NCBI RefSeq assembly: GCF_022836875.1
Contig: NZ_CP090376.1
Span: 3,187,290-3,251,289, forward strand
Length of the DNA: 64,000 nucleotides
Source: Flavobacterium enshiense
Lineage (GTDB): Bacteria; Bacteroidota; Bacteroidia; Flavobacteriales; Flavobacteriaceae
Reading direction: 5' to 3'
Below are positions 26,849 through 34,304 of this stretch, in pieces. Both the position numbers and the translations under genes were made by a program. The notes beneath the pieces were generated by a model. That model did no database searches, was not told the DNA's origin, and was given only the letters and a program-made list of their open reading frames with translations. Numbering within the stretch: position 1 is the stretch's first letter; each line of letters opens with the position of its first letter.

Positions 26849-29800
26849 TAATTCAAGAATATTTTTTGATTTTTAGCCAGTTTCACCATTAGTTTTTCAC
26901 GCAGTTTTTTTAGGTAGTCTTCCAACTGTTCTGCGTTTTCAATTGTGGTTGGCGGCATTTCGTTAGCTACATTAATGGTTACACTGTGTTGGTATTCCTT
27001 TCCTGATTTTTTAGCTTCGGCTTTAGCTTTGAAATCTTCAAGAATTTTAAAGTTATCTGCTCTGAATTCGTTTATTTTCAGGATATAGATTTCTAATTGG
27101 CTCAAGCTTTTCTCTTTAGAAATTCTGTTGATGTAACTATCATCCGTTGTAAGATTCTCTTCGGTTATTCCTAAATCGTGCCTGCGGTTATTAATTTCTG
27201 AAAATACGACTTCATACATTTTCACTGCTTCCATGCGTAAATGTTTGATTTTCTTATCTAAAGCATCATGAATTTCTTTATATGCTTTTTTCATTTGAGG
27301 TAAAGTATCCCAAGGCTCATTATCCGATTGAATATACTCTAATAATTTTTGAGTGGTTACTTGTTCTGCTTCGTCTAAAGCGTCGAAATTACTTTTGTTA
27401 TTACTAATAAAATCTTTGATTTGCTGGTAGGTTGTAAAGTTGTGTTGTACAAACTCTACTACGAACATGTATTGATCGCGATCGGCTTTTAAAGTGGATT
27501 TGTTTTGTTTTACCAGTTCTAATACCTGCTCTTGGTCGCGAGCTGTAAATAATTCTGTTAGTTCTTTATGGAATTTTTTGAGATGTATTCCAAAGGGATA
27601 CACATCGTACTCGTCTTTTAATTTGTTGACTTCAACCAATTTTGCACCTACTTTTAATTTCAATTGGTCTACCGCTTCTTTTAAATCAGAAGAGTTTGCA
27701 ATAATATTTTCTACGAAGATTTCGTGGTTTACCGTTTGGATGAACTCGTTGATTTCTTCCTGCGAATGTGCTTTTTGGTTTAAGATTAAGATAGAATCGC
27801 GTTCACGGCTATTTAATGCTTTGTCGGTAAACTGGACAAAATCGATACTGTCGTTTTTCCATTCAAAACGTTTTACTCCTTTTTGAGCAATTTTTAAAAG
27901 GATATCCAAAGTGGCTACGTCTTTCCAACCGTATGGTGCTTTTTCAAAGACTTTGACTACATCGCCTACATTAGGGTTTTCGCCCATTAGGCTCATTTTA
28001 TTTACCAATTCTTCTTCGGCAGGGTCCAAACCAGTGTTGGCTTTAACTTGTTTGGATTTTGCGTTGTTGATTAAGTCGGCATTGGAAGTCGCATATGCAT
28101 TACTTAAAGCATGCTTTTTATAAGTTTCCTGTAAATGTTTATTAATCATATCCTCCAAACGTGAGGTTACATTTGCGCCATTGAGTTGTTCGGCAGATAT
28201 AACCTGTTGACTGGACACCATGCTAGTATTCAAAAAACGCTGCTCAAAACGTAATTTTATTTCGTTTAATAATATTACATTATTACTTCTGAAATTATTT
28301 AAGGTTTCCACACGAGTACCTGTTGCATTAGCAAAATTATTGGCAATGAATTTTTGGGTGCGCACATAATCTTGCACTTTTGCTTTTAAATCTTTATCGG
28401 TATTAAACCATTCCCCAATAGCAATAACCAAGTCTTGTGCTGGACTGCTGTATGCCAATTGTTGTATGTCGGTAATGTCAAAAACCGAAAATTTGATTTT
28501 AAAGTCTCCATTTCTAATGATTTCTTTATCATCTATACTAATAGCCGCTTTGAAGTTTTTATTTCCAAAAAAACTGATGTCTGGTTTTGGCTTCAGTACT
28601 TTGTCAATGATGTCTTTGTAGAAATAATCCAGTCTATCTTCACTATTAACCGCAGTAGTTTTAATTAATTGGGCCACATCAATTTCATCGTCTTTGAGAA
28701 AACGGTATTTTCCCTCACTGACCTGGACAATGTTTTTATCTACCAATAATTCTAATATGGCAGTGACTTGTTTTTGGACTTCTAACTTAGGCGTATCCAC
28801 AGCATCCATAAGCAATAATGCTAAATTATCCACCGTTGCCGGGAAATTAACGCGGTGACTTTCTCCCAAATTAGAAATCATGAATAAAGTGTTTACTACT
28901 CTTTTAGAAAACAAATCATCCTTTACCTCGTTGATGTTATAAGCTCTGTCTAGAATACTACGCGCAATAAAGGTTAAGTTTTTATCGAACTGATCGTTGA
29001 AGAACAAATCGAATGGCACAAAATAGCCTACTTTTTCATCTTTGCATTTTTCGGCTGTATAATGTGTAATTCCTAAAATAGAACGTTCCGTATTCTTCAC
29101 ACCTTGACCTACATAGCCTACATTGCTGAAGCTTTCGAATACATCAGAAATCAATCGGAATTGATATGGAACGAAAGGATAGGTTAAAGTAAAATCTTCT
29201 TTGCCTTTAAAGTTTTCGTAAAGATCATGATTAAATACAAATTGGTTTTCAATAGCCCCCTTGTTGTTTTTGTAATACTCTGAAAGTGTGCCAATACCAT
29301 CGGCTTTTTTCTCTAAAACTCTTTTTTTTGTAATATAAGTTGCATCCTGACTTTCTAAAGAAATTATGGTTTCGAAACGCCCCAAAATTTTACCAAAATC
29401 ACCTGTCTTAGTATCAGTAGTATCAATAAGATTAGACAAATCTTGTTGGGCCGTACATACCATCCAGATTTTGGTTCCGATCTTGGTTCCGATTTCTTCT
29501 ACGATAGTTTGTAAATTAAGTAAAAGTGCTGTATTGGAACCTATGTACTGCGAAACCTCATCCAGTAAAAATATTAGACGGTAGTTTTCCGGTTTGTTTT
29601 TTAGGAAATCTTGAAATTCATTGATTAAAAAATCGATGTTGTAATCTTGATTTTTATCTAAAATCACTTTTTTTAGTGAGTCAATATCTAATTCAGAATT
29701 ACATCCTTTAGCAATATCTAATACTTTACTCAACGACATTCTAGTAAATCGCAATTGATTCCCTGACCAATCCTCGTTGAATTCTTTTTTTATTTGGCTT

Positions 29801-30357
29801 TTGAAATCTTCTAATTTCCCAATTTCGTGTAATGGTTTTTCCAGGTACAATGCTAAAGCAATGTTGGTGTTGTTGAACCCTCTAAATTGGTTAAGCTGAT
29901 TTAATAAAACTCTCGTAATACGGTCTTTTTCATCTTCATTGTCTGAAACGGCATCAATATTAAACATGATTTCGTCCATTTCTAAAGCATCCAGTTTCTT
30001 TTGTAGTAAAGCTAAAAGATTTGGATTTGGTTCTTCTAATGCTCCCACATTTTTAACAGCCTCTTTGAAATTCACAAAAGCTTTTTCTCTGTATTTTTTA
30101 TTTAAGCAATAAAACAGGTACTTAATGAAGTGCGATTTTCCACTACCATAATATCCACTAATCCAAACCCCTGTTTTGCCTTCTTTTTTGTTGGCAATAG
30201 CGTCTAGGAACTTATAAACGTTTTTGGTAATTCCTTGGGTAAATACATATTCTTCAATCTCTTGATTGATAAAATATTCTTCCATTTCACTTACCACTAC
30301 AGCCGGGTTGATTCTTCGGGTAATTTCTTTTTCGTAAAGTTCTTTAATTGCCATCAT
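26848..30357 (-). CDS. brxC: BrxC, BREX P-loop ATPase
   Basis: 1169 residues, typical for BrxC. Walker A is GYYGSGKS at 68-75 within GVWISGYYGSGKSHFIKYLF, and LIFLLDEVSQYIG is the Walker B block. Long helical and coiled-coil segments follow. BrxC is a core ATPase of type 1 BREX and interacts with the methyltransferase-containing complex. The ATG at 30357 is followed at once by a second ATG; either may be used. It starts 4 bases after brxB and overlaps pglX-B by one base. The last ~75 codons exist again as a decayed copy at 22930-23160. Confidence 0.96.
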   Translation of the reverse strand: MMAIKELYEKEITRRINPAVVVSEMEEYFINQEIEEYVFTQGITKNVYKFLDAIANKKEGKTGVWISGYYGSGKSHFIKYLFYCLNKKYREKAFVNFKEAVKNVGALEEPNPNLLALLQKKLDALEMDEIMFNIDAVSDNEDEKDRITRVLLNQLNQFRGFNNTNIALALYLEKPLHEIGKLEDFKSQIKKEFNEDWSGNQLRFTRMSLSKVLDIAKGCNSELDIDSLKKVILDKNQDYNIDFLINEFQDFLKNKPENYRLIFLLDEVSQYIGSNTALLLNLQTIVEEIGTKIGTKIWMVCTAQQDLSNLIDTTDTKTGDFGKILGRFETIISLESQDATYITKKRVLEKKADGIGTLSEYYKNNKGAIENQFVFNHDLYENFKGKEDFTLTYPFVPYQFRLISDVFESFSNVGYVGQGVKNTERSILGITHYTAEKCKDEKVGYFVPFDLFFNDQFDKNLTFIARSILDRAYNINEVKDDLFSKRVVNTLFMISNLGESHRVNFPATVDNLALLLMDAVDTPKLEVQKQVTAILELLVDKNIVQVSEGKYRFLKDDEIDVAQLIKTTAVNSEDRLDYFYKDIIDKVLKPKPDISFFGNKNFKAAISIDDKEIIRNGDFKIKFSVFDITDIQQLAYSSPAQDLVIAIGEWFNTDKDLKAKVQDYVRTQKFIANNFANATGTRVETLNNFRSNNVILLNEIKLRFEQRFLNTSMVSSQQVISAEQLNGANVTSRLEDMINKHLQETYKKHALSNAYATSNADLINNAKSKQVKANTGLDPAEEELVNKMSLMGENPNVGDVVKVFEKAPYGWKDVATLDILLKIAQKGVKRFEWKNDSIDFVQFTDKALNSRERDSILILNQKAHSQEEINEFIQTVNHEIFVENIIANSSDLKEAVDQLKLKVGAKLVEVNKLKDEYDVYPFGIHLKKFHKELTELFTARDQEQVLELVKQNKSTLKADRDQYMFVVEFVQHNFTTYQQIKDFISNNKSNFDALDEAEQVTTQKLLEYIQSDNEPWDTLPQMKKAYKEIHDALDKKIKHLRMEAVKMYEVVFSEINNRRHDLGITEENLTTDDSYINRISKEKSLSQLEIYILKINEFRADNFKILEDFKAKAEAKKSGKEYQHSVTINVANEMPPTTIENAEQLEDYLKKLREKLMVKLAKNQKIFLN

Positions 30358-30361
30358 AGTA

Positions 30362-30970
30362 CTATTCTGTTGCTATATATTTGTTCAAATGGTTTGCTCT
30401 ATATAGATTATCATCATTAAGCAGCCCAAATAAGTTGTAATTATTGTTGTTATAATCGCCAGGATAAAAAACGATTACTTTGAATTCCTTGATTAGCTGT
30501 TCTGTTTTTTTAAGAAAATCAGAAACTCTTAGGTAAGGGTAGGCACTACCAAAACCATGTAGCACCAAGTATACTTTTTTATCATTTTTTTCTACAAAAT
30601 GACTTTTTACCTTTTTGGTGAAATTTTTGTAAAAATCACCTTCATTAATTTCGTCTCTTACCCAAGCTAAAGCTTCATGGGCATCCTCTTTTTCTTTTTC
30701 GGTAATTAAATCGAAAAGGGTTCTTCCTGAAAATTCTTCACCTTTTAGAAAATCAATCATTTCCTCATACATGTTGATTACCAAACATTCTAAATAATTG
30801 TTAGGCCGTTTTAACTTTTCAATCAAGAAGGCTATCTCTTTTCGCATTTCATATTCTAATGCAGGATCGTAGGTATAGATGTAGGCAGGGAAGAATAAAT
30901 TTCCAGTTCTTGGCTCTTGAAAGCCTCTGTCTGCCATTAGTTCATATAACTTATTACTGTCTAATATCAT
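30362..30970 (-). CDS. brxB: BrxB (DUF1788)
   Basis: 202 residues, the usual BrxB length. The DUF1788 landmarks are the N-terminal GNLFFPAYIYTYDP, VYLVLHGFGSAYPYLRVSDFL in the centre and VIVFYPGDYNN near the C-terminus. BrxB is a small core protein of BREX type 1 whose molecular role is not fully known. Its start overlaps the brxA stop by one base, and brxC follows after 4 bases, so it lies in the middle of a tightly packed operon. Confidence 0.93.
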   Translation of the reverse strand: MILDSNKLYELMADRGFQEPRTGNLFFPAYIYTYDPALEYEMRKEIAFLIEKLKRPNNYLECLVINMYEEMIDFLKGEEFSGRTLFDLITEKEKEDAHEALAWVRDEINEGDFYKNFTKKVKSHFVEKNDKKVYLVLHGFGSAYPYLRVSDFLKKTEQLIKEFKVIVFYPGDYNNNNYNLFGLLNDDNLYRANHLNKYIATE

Positions 30971-31584
30971 TATACATCATGTTTTTCTATGTCATTCAAC
31001 AATAATACGTCCATAAACCAATTGTCTCCGACCTTATTGCACTCTCTGATAATGACACTATTAATTGTGGGTTTTTGGATTTTATTTTTGTTTAATATTC
31101 CCATGTCCGTAAGCATTTTTAAAGCAACCTGACCACTTTTATAAATTGTCTTTTGACTTATTTTTTCTAATTCAGGATGAAAATCCATTTTACGGTATAG
31201 AAAGTTAGTAAAATCTGAAACTTCCAACTGAAAATCCAGATTTTGCCATTTGTTTAAAACTACTTCCAACATGAAATGTTTAATAATCGGATAGCGTTTG
31301 CAAATACCATAAAATAATATCAAATTTTTACCATTTTTGTCTGAAGATGAAAACAGGCTGATTAGCATTTCGCTGTTGAGAGCCCATAATCTCTTTTCTA
31401 TTTCATGTTTTATTCTTTTTTTGGAACTTTCTGCATTTACAGGAATTATATTAAAATCAATCGTTTCATATCCTTCTAAAAAATCATCAATGTTATTAAT
31501 GGCCATAACAAACGCTTCCGTTTCTCTTGAAAGAAGTGCACCGGCAGTAAAGGCAGTACTGTATTTTATTTTTTCGTCTAGCAT
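30970..31584 (-). CDS. brxA: BrxA (DUF1819)
   Basis: 204 residues matching the DUF1819 family: an N-terminal YSTAFTAGALLSRETEAFV, then an all-helical protein ending in VIIRECNKVGDNWFMDVLLL. BrxA is a small DNA-binding core protein of BREX type 1. It starts one base before the stop region of the upstream XRE regulator gene and overlaps brxB by one base. Identity is supported by both sequence and its standard place as first core gene of the operon. Confidence 0.92.
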   Translation of the reverse strand: MLDEKIKYSTAFTAGALLSRETEAFVMAINNIDDFLEGYETIDFNIIPVNAESSKKRIKHEIEKRLWALNSEMLISLFSSSDKNGKNLILFYGICKRYPIIKHFMLEVVLNKWQNLDFQLEVSDFTNFLYRKMDFHPELEKISQKTIYKSGQVALKMLTDMGILNKNKIQKPTINSVIIRECNKVGDNWFMDVLLLNDIEKHDV

Positions 31585-31585
31585 T

Positions 31586-31789
31586 TTAGTTTATCACACT
31601 ATTGTTTTCAACCAAAAGATCTTTTGCTTCTATTTCTAAAAGTTCAGCTATTTTGTATAATTGTTCTATACTGGGTTGTCTTCTGTTTTGTACATAAGAA
31701 TTCACCATATTGTAACTTTTGCCTAAATTTTCGGCTAACCAAGTCTGTGTCAGTCCTTTTTTCTCTAGCTCCAATTTAATTCTGTTCAT
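31586..31789 (-). CDS. Small XRE-family regulator at the head of the BREX operon
   Basis: 67 residues that are nearly all helix-turn-helix: LTQTWLAENLGKSYNMVNSY and VQNRRQPSIEQLYKIAELLE form a Cro/C1-type domain. It precedes brxA by one base and is transcribed with it, so it is probably the autoregulator of the BREX operon. Many BREX loci instead start with the larger WYL-domain regulator BrxR; this one has only the DNA-binding part. The upstream region is extremely AT-rich and I find no exact TAnnTTTG element there. Confidence 0.9.
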   Translation of the reverse strand: MNRIKLELEKKGLTQTWLAENLGKSYNMVNSYVQNRRQPSIEQLYKIAELLEIEAKDLLVENNSVIN

Positions 31790-31866
31790 TTGAAAAGATA
31801 TAAGGCTTAAAAATATAATTTTATATCATATATAACAAAATATGAGATAGTATTTTGCTGTGAATT

Positions 31867-31989
31867 TTATCTTTTGCCAATTGAATTTGAATCAAAAGTT
31901 ATCAATTTGAACATGCTGCGCATTCTGTAACGAAGAAGGTTGCCATAATGCTCTTCAATCTCCGAAGCAGACAGATTAGTAGTGATTCG
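31867..31989 (-). pseudogene. Remnant of a DnaC/IstB-type ATP-binding replication protein
   Basis: The minus strand reads RITTNLSASEIEEHYGNLLR then YRMRSMFKLITFD to a stop. ITTNLS..EIE..YG....R.R.MF is the C-terminal signature of DnaC/IstB-like helicase loaders found on phages and integrative elements. Only about 40 codons survive, and upstream on the same strand the frame is broken, so the gene is decayed. It suggests that the island once carried replication functions. Confidence 0.6.
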
Positions 31990-31999
31990 GGTTACGGTG

Positions 32000-32618
32000 T
32001 TGTTGTAAGAAAAGTAAAACCTTCACCAATAGTATTTATGATTTTTTCCGGAATTTCTAAATCCTTAACGACTACATTCCATTTTGTTGTTAGCGCTTGT
32101 GCTTAATTGACAATCCCTTTCGGATTCTTAATGGTGAGCTCCTACGCTACGGTCAAAACATCTTTTTAGTGTACTTTCCAAACATTTGTTGTAACCTGAC
32201 TACCCTCTCTAATAAACTGTGTGACACAATTGTAACACAATTGTATGACAATCTGCAACACATTTGACAACATAACGTATTACAAACAAAAAATGCAGAA
32301 CCACCCCAAAATCCCCCGGGATGTTGTAGAAAGCTTCAGAATGTTACCAGACAATACAAAACCACCCTACTCTCATCCCAAACCTCACAGCATTTAAGCT
32401 TTTCAATTGATTTCGAAATAAAAAAATCCGACAGAATCCAAGTTTATTCGACAGAATTCGACAGTAAGCTAATGTATCCGACTGAATCCAGCAGAATCCG
32501 AAAACACCTATCAAAACTATTATAATATTTGAAATCGAAAAAGACCGATAACCACATCAAACAATCTGTAAACGGTCACATAAACCGTAACACAATTGTA
32601 AAACAAAAAAGAAAACTT
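32000..32618. other. Non-coding stretch with two families of short repeats
   Basis: About 620 bases without a convincing gene. At 32217-32275 are several TGTAACACA/TGTGACACA/TGCAACACA-like words, some separated by AATTG. At 32427-32502 is a second family built on TCCGACAGAATCC (variants with TTCGACAG and CCGACTGAATCC). Another TAACACAATTGTAA copy sits at 32588-32601, just before the RHH gene. These are candidates for operators of the RHH protein or for iteron-like origin sequences. Confidence 0.5.
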
Positions 32619-33107
32619 ATGAAATCAGAAATTATCAACCTAAGGGTAACCGAAAAACTAAAAAGACAATTAGAGGTTATGGCCTATACTTACCAGGCAA
32701 AAGTATCCGACTTAATTAGGGACATATTGGAAAACAGAATCGTTGAAGAAAAGAAACCACAACACATTGATAAAACTGATTCTGATTTTCTGAAATCGGA
32801 TGAATTTCTATGTCTATACTCGTGGCTCTTATTAAAACAATACAATCCTTTTGAAACAAGTGCAAGCAATGACCTTAATCGTTTGAAAGAAACGCTTCTA
32901 ACCGCAATCGGACATTCCGCTATCCCGAAAGAAGTCAGAACAGAATTCGAAAAAATTCTACAGGATATCCTACGATTCTTAGGCGAACCTGATTACCAAG
33001 GTAAATCGTTCCGGTTTTGCATACCCAACAACTGCGAATCAGTGAATTATTTGGTGATCATCAATTTCATGCTAAATCTGCATAAACCGGAAATCATATA
33101 CGTCTAA
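32619..33107 (+). CDS. Ribbon-helix-helix-type DNA-binding protein
   Basis: The frame is open from a TTG at 32529, but the ATG at 32619 (162 residues) starts exactly at the domain. MKSEIINLRVTEKLKRQLEV followed by MAYTYQAKVSDLIRDILENR is a classic ribbon-helix-helix (CopG/Arc-type) motif: one beta strand, then two helices. The rest (about 50-162) is helical and not recognised. RHH proteins of this kind on mobile elements are copy-number, partition or excision regulators. The TGTAACACA-type repeats on both sides of the gene are plausible binding sites. Confidence 0.75.
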   Translation: MKSEIINLRVTEKLKRQLEVMAYTYQAKVSDLIRDILENRIVEEKKPQHIDKTDSDFLKSDEFLCLYSWLLLKQYNPFETSASNDLNRLKETLLTAIGHSAIPKEVRTEFEKILQDILRFLGEPDYQGKSFRFCIPNNCESVNYLVIINFMLNLHKPEIIYV

Positions 33108-33110
33108 TAC

Positions 33111-33183
33111 GATTGTGTGACAAAGTGTAACACAAAATCCGCAACCATGTAACACATTTTGCAACACAACTTCGTGACAAACA
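33111..33183. repeat. Second cluster of TGTAACACA-type repeats
   Basis: Between the RHH gene and the next small ORF lie TGTGACAA, TGTAACACA, CGCAACC, TGTAACACA, TGCAACACA and CGTGACAA, spaced irregularly. The same words occur at 32217-32275 and 32588-32601. Spacing and sequence are too loose for a CRISPR array. Confidence 0.6.
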
Positions 33184-33209
33184 AGAAAAACACCAAACCC
33201 AACTAATAA

Positions 33210-33401
33210 ATGACGGCTAATACGGTATATGACGTTTTCAAAGCACTCCCACATGAGGAGCAGCTTCGTCTTATCGCATTAGTAAACGAACACAAGTTAT
33301 CCATTGAAATCCCCAAAAAGAAAAAAGAAAAAAAGCCACCTATAATTTCTAAAGAAGCAGCTATCGACTATCTGATGAAAAACATTTTTTCCAAGAAATA
33401 A
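33210..33401 (+). CDS. Small hypothetical protein near the right island end
   Basis: 63 residues: a helical N-terminal part (TVYDVFKALPHEEQLRLIAL) followed by a very basic linker (IPKKKKEKKPP) and a short C-terminal helix. It is not recognised. The size, the basic linker and the location next to the right attachment site would suit an accessory DNA-binding or antitoxin-like protein, but nothing in the sequence proves a function. The ATG at 33210 follows the repeat cluster at 33111-33183, and the frame is the only plausible one here. Confidence 0.55.
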   Translation: MTANTVYDVFKALPHEEQLRLIALVNEHKLSIEIPKKKKEKKPPIISKEAAIDYLMKNIFSKK

Positions 33402-33472
33402 ACCCCCTTCAAATTTTCGGCAATAAGGAATGGATCAAAAGAAAAAATCACTACTTTTGGGTATATAAACCA

Positions 33473-33503
33473 GTGCACGCCGCAGTACACGTTTTGGTAC
33501 ACG
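33473..33503 (+). repeat. Right array of three heptamers at 12-bp period (putative integrase arm sites)
   Basis: GTGCACG at 33473, GTACACG at 33485 and GTACACG at 33497, again exactly 12 bases apart and in the same orientation as the left array at 3862-3904. The array ends 59 bases before the right att repeat. The rest of 33402-33562 is AT-rich and holds nothing I recognise. Confidence 0.75.
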
Positions 33504-33562
33504 ATTTTAAAAAAAGACAGTTCAAAATAGGTTAAAATAGGTTTTTACTTACAGAAAAACCC

Positions 33563-33606
33563 ATTCATAACCCTGAGGTCACGGGTTCAACTCCCGTCTT
33601 CGCTAC
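33563..33606 (+). repeat. attR-like 44-bp direct repeat (tRNA 3' half)
   Basis: Identical over 44 bases to 3735-3778. It contains the anticodon loop to 3' end of the tRNA but no 5' half, D-arm or promoter, so it is not a tRNA gene. It is the displaced original 3' end of the chromosomal tRNA. Confidence 0.92.
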
Positions 33607-33614
33607 GAAATGAT

Positions 33615-33648
33615 AAAACCCTAACTAATCAAATAGTTAGGGTTTTTT
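33615..33648 (+). terminator. Original chromosomal terminator of the tRNA, displaced by the island
   Basis: AAAACCCTAACT and AGTTAGGGTTTT form a 12-bp stem with an 8-base loop and a T-run, starting 9 bases after the right att repeat. It would have terminated the tRNA transcript before the island inserted. Confidence 0.8.
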
Positions 33649-34304
33649 ATTTTCCGATTAACTTGAGTTTTCTACACCATCAATGATCGAACTAATTTGA
33701 AATTTATAAAATACCTCAACTTCTGATTGACCAATAATAAATTTCCTTTTTTAAAAATTTCAAGAGATAATTAATGACTCTTCGTTAAATAAAAAATAAC
33801 AAATAATTATTTATTAAACATTACTACTTTGAAGAAAGAGGCCAATGACGTTTATTCTACAAACCTCAACAAAGTCAAGAGTACTTTAGAAAATCTTATT
33901 GCTAAAAAACAGCCTCAAACAATCACTATCTGATTGAAAATTCACACACTTTAACTACAAACACAACAAGTTAATAATCAACGCGTTACACTGTAAAAAA
34001 ACATGTCGTTTTTTAAAAACACAAGAAATAAATTCATCATTTTTTAGTATTTCATCGTATGTATTTCCTATTCATCGAAAACGACTTACTAATCTTATTG
34101 AAATAAAAATAATTAAGTAGCTTTATTACATTATTTCCAAAAATAAAGCCTTTTTAAGGGTTAAACATGTCAATTTAGAGCAAATAATTTTCAAAATCTC
34201 AAATCCCGACTAACTTTTCAAAGTTTCCATATCACTTTCCCTCAAGATCAAGGTCCTCCCAGAAAAACAAATCCACAATTTGTTAAACATTAACCTTGAG
34301 GATT
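33649..34304. other. Long intergenic region upstream of giant gene 1
   Basis: About 650 bases, AT-rich, with no convincing gene. The recognisable content is a pair of TTCATCG words at 34051 and 34071 (20 bases apart, the second extended to TTCATCGAAAAC), shared with the region before giant gene 2. A CCTCAAG (34240-34246) / CTTGAGG (34295-34301) pair could form a leader hairpin next to the start codon. Confidence 0.5.
34051..34082 (+). promoter_or_regulatory. Direct-repeat element shared by both giant surface-protein genes
   Basis: TTCATCG at 34051 and TTCATCGAAAAC at 34071, two helical turns apart. The region before giant gene 2 has TTCATCG at 41495 and CTCATCGAAAAC at 41516, with 21-base spacing. 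Direct repeats about 21 bases apart are typical of LytTR-type regulators; the identity of the regulator is a guess. Confidence 0.5.

Larger units (their letters stand above)
3735..33606. mobile_element. 29.9-kb genomic island in a tRNA gene, carrying BREX and accessory defence genes
   Basis: The boundaries are the two perfect 44-bp copies of the tRNA 3' half. Inside are a tyrosine recombinase at the left end, a two-gene VWA cargo flanked by integrase 3'-end repeats, a BREX type 1-like locus of 14 genes on the minus strand, and at the right end a decayed DnaC-like fragment, an RHH protein, a small ORF and repeat clusters. Arm-type heptamers at 12-bp period lie near both ends. I see no relaxase, type IV secretion or phage structural genes, so the element is an integrative island that probably needs help to move between cells. 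Confidence 0.9.

Noticed and set aside
7726..31789. Classification as a Pgl/BREX type 2 or a DISARM system
   Set aside because: No PglW kinase or PglY is present, and no DISARM drmA/drmB genes; brxA, brxB, brxC and brxL indicate type 1.
32529..32618. N-terminal extension of the RHH protein from the TTG at 32529
   Set aside because: The extension is Lys/Asn-rich, contains repeat-derived sequence and lies before the first strand of the RHH domain; the ATG at 32619 starts the domain.
33111..33183. Possible CRISPR-like array of TGTAACACA words
   Set aside because: Repeats are short, variable and irregularly spaced, with no unique spacers and no cas genes in the window.
33563..33606. A second tRNA gene
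   Set aside because: Only the 3' half is present, without 5' acceptor strand, D-arm or promoter; it is the right attachment repeat.
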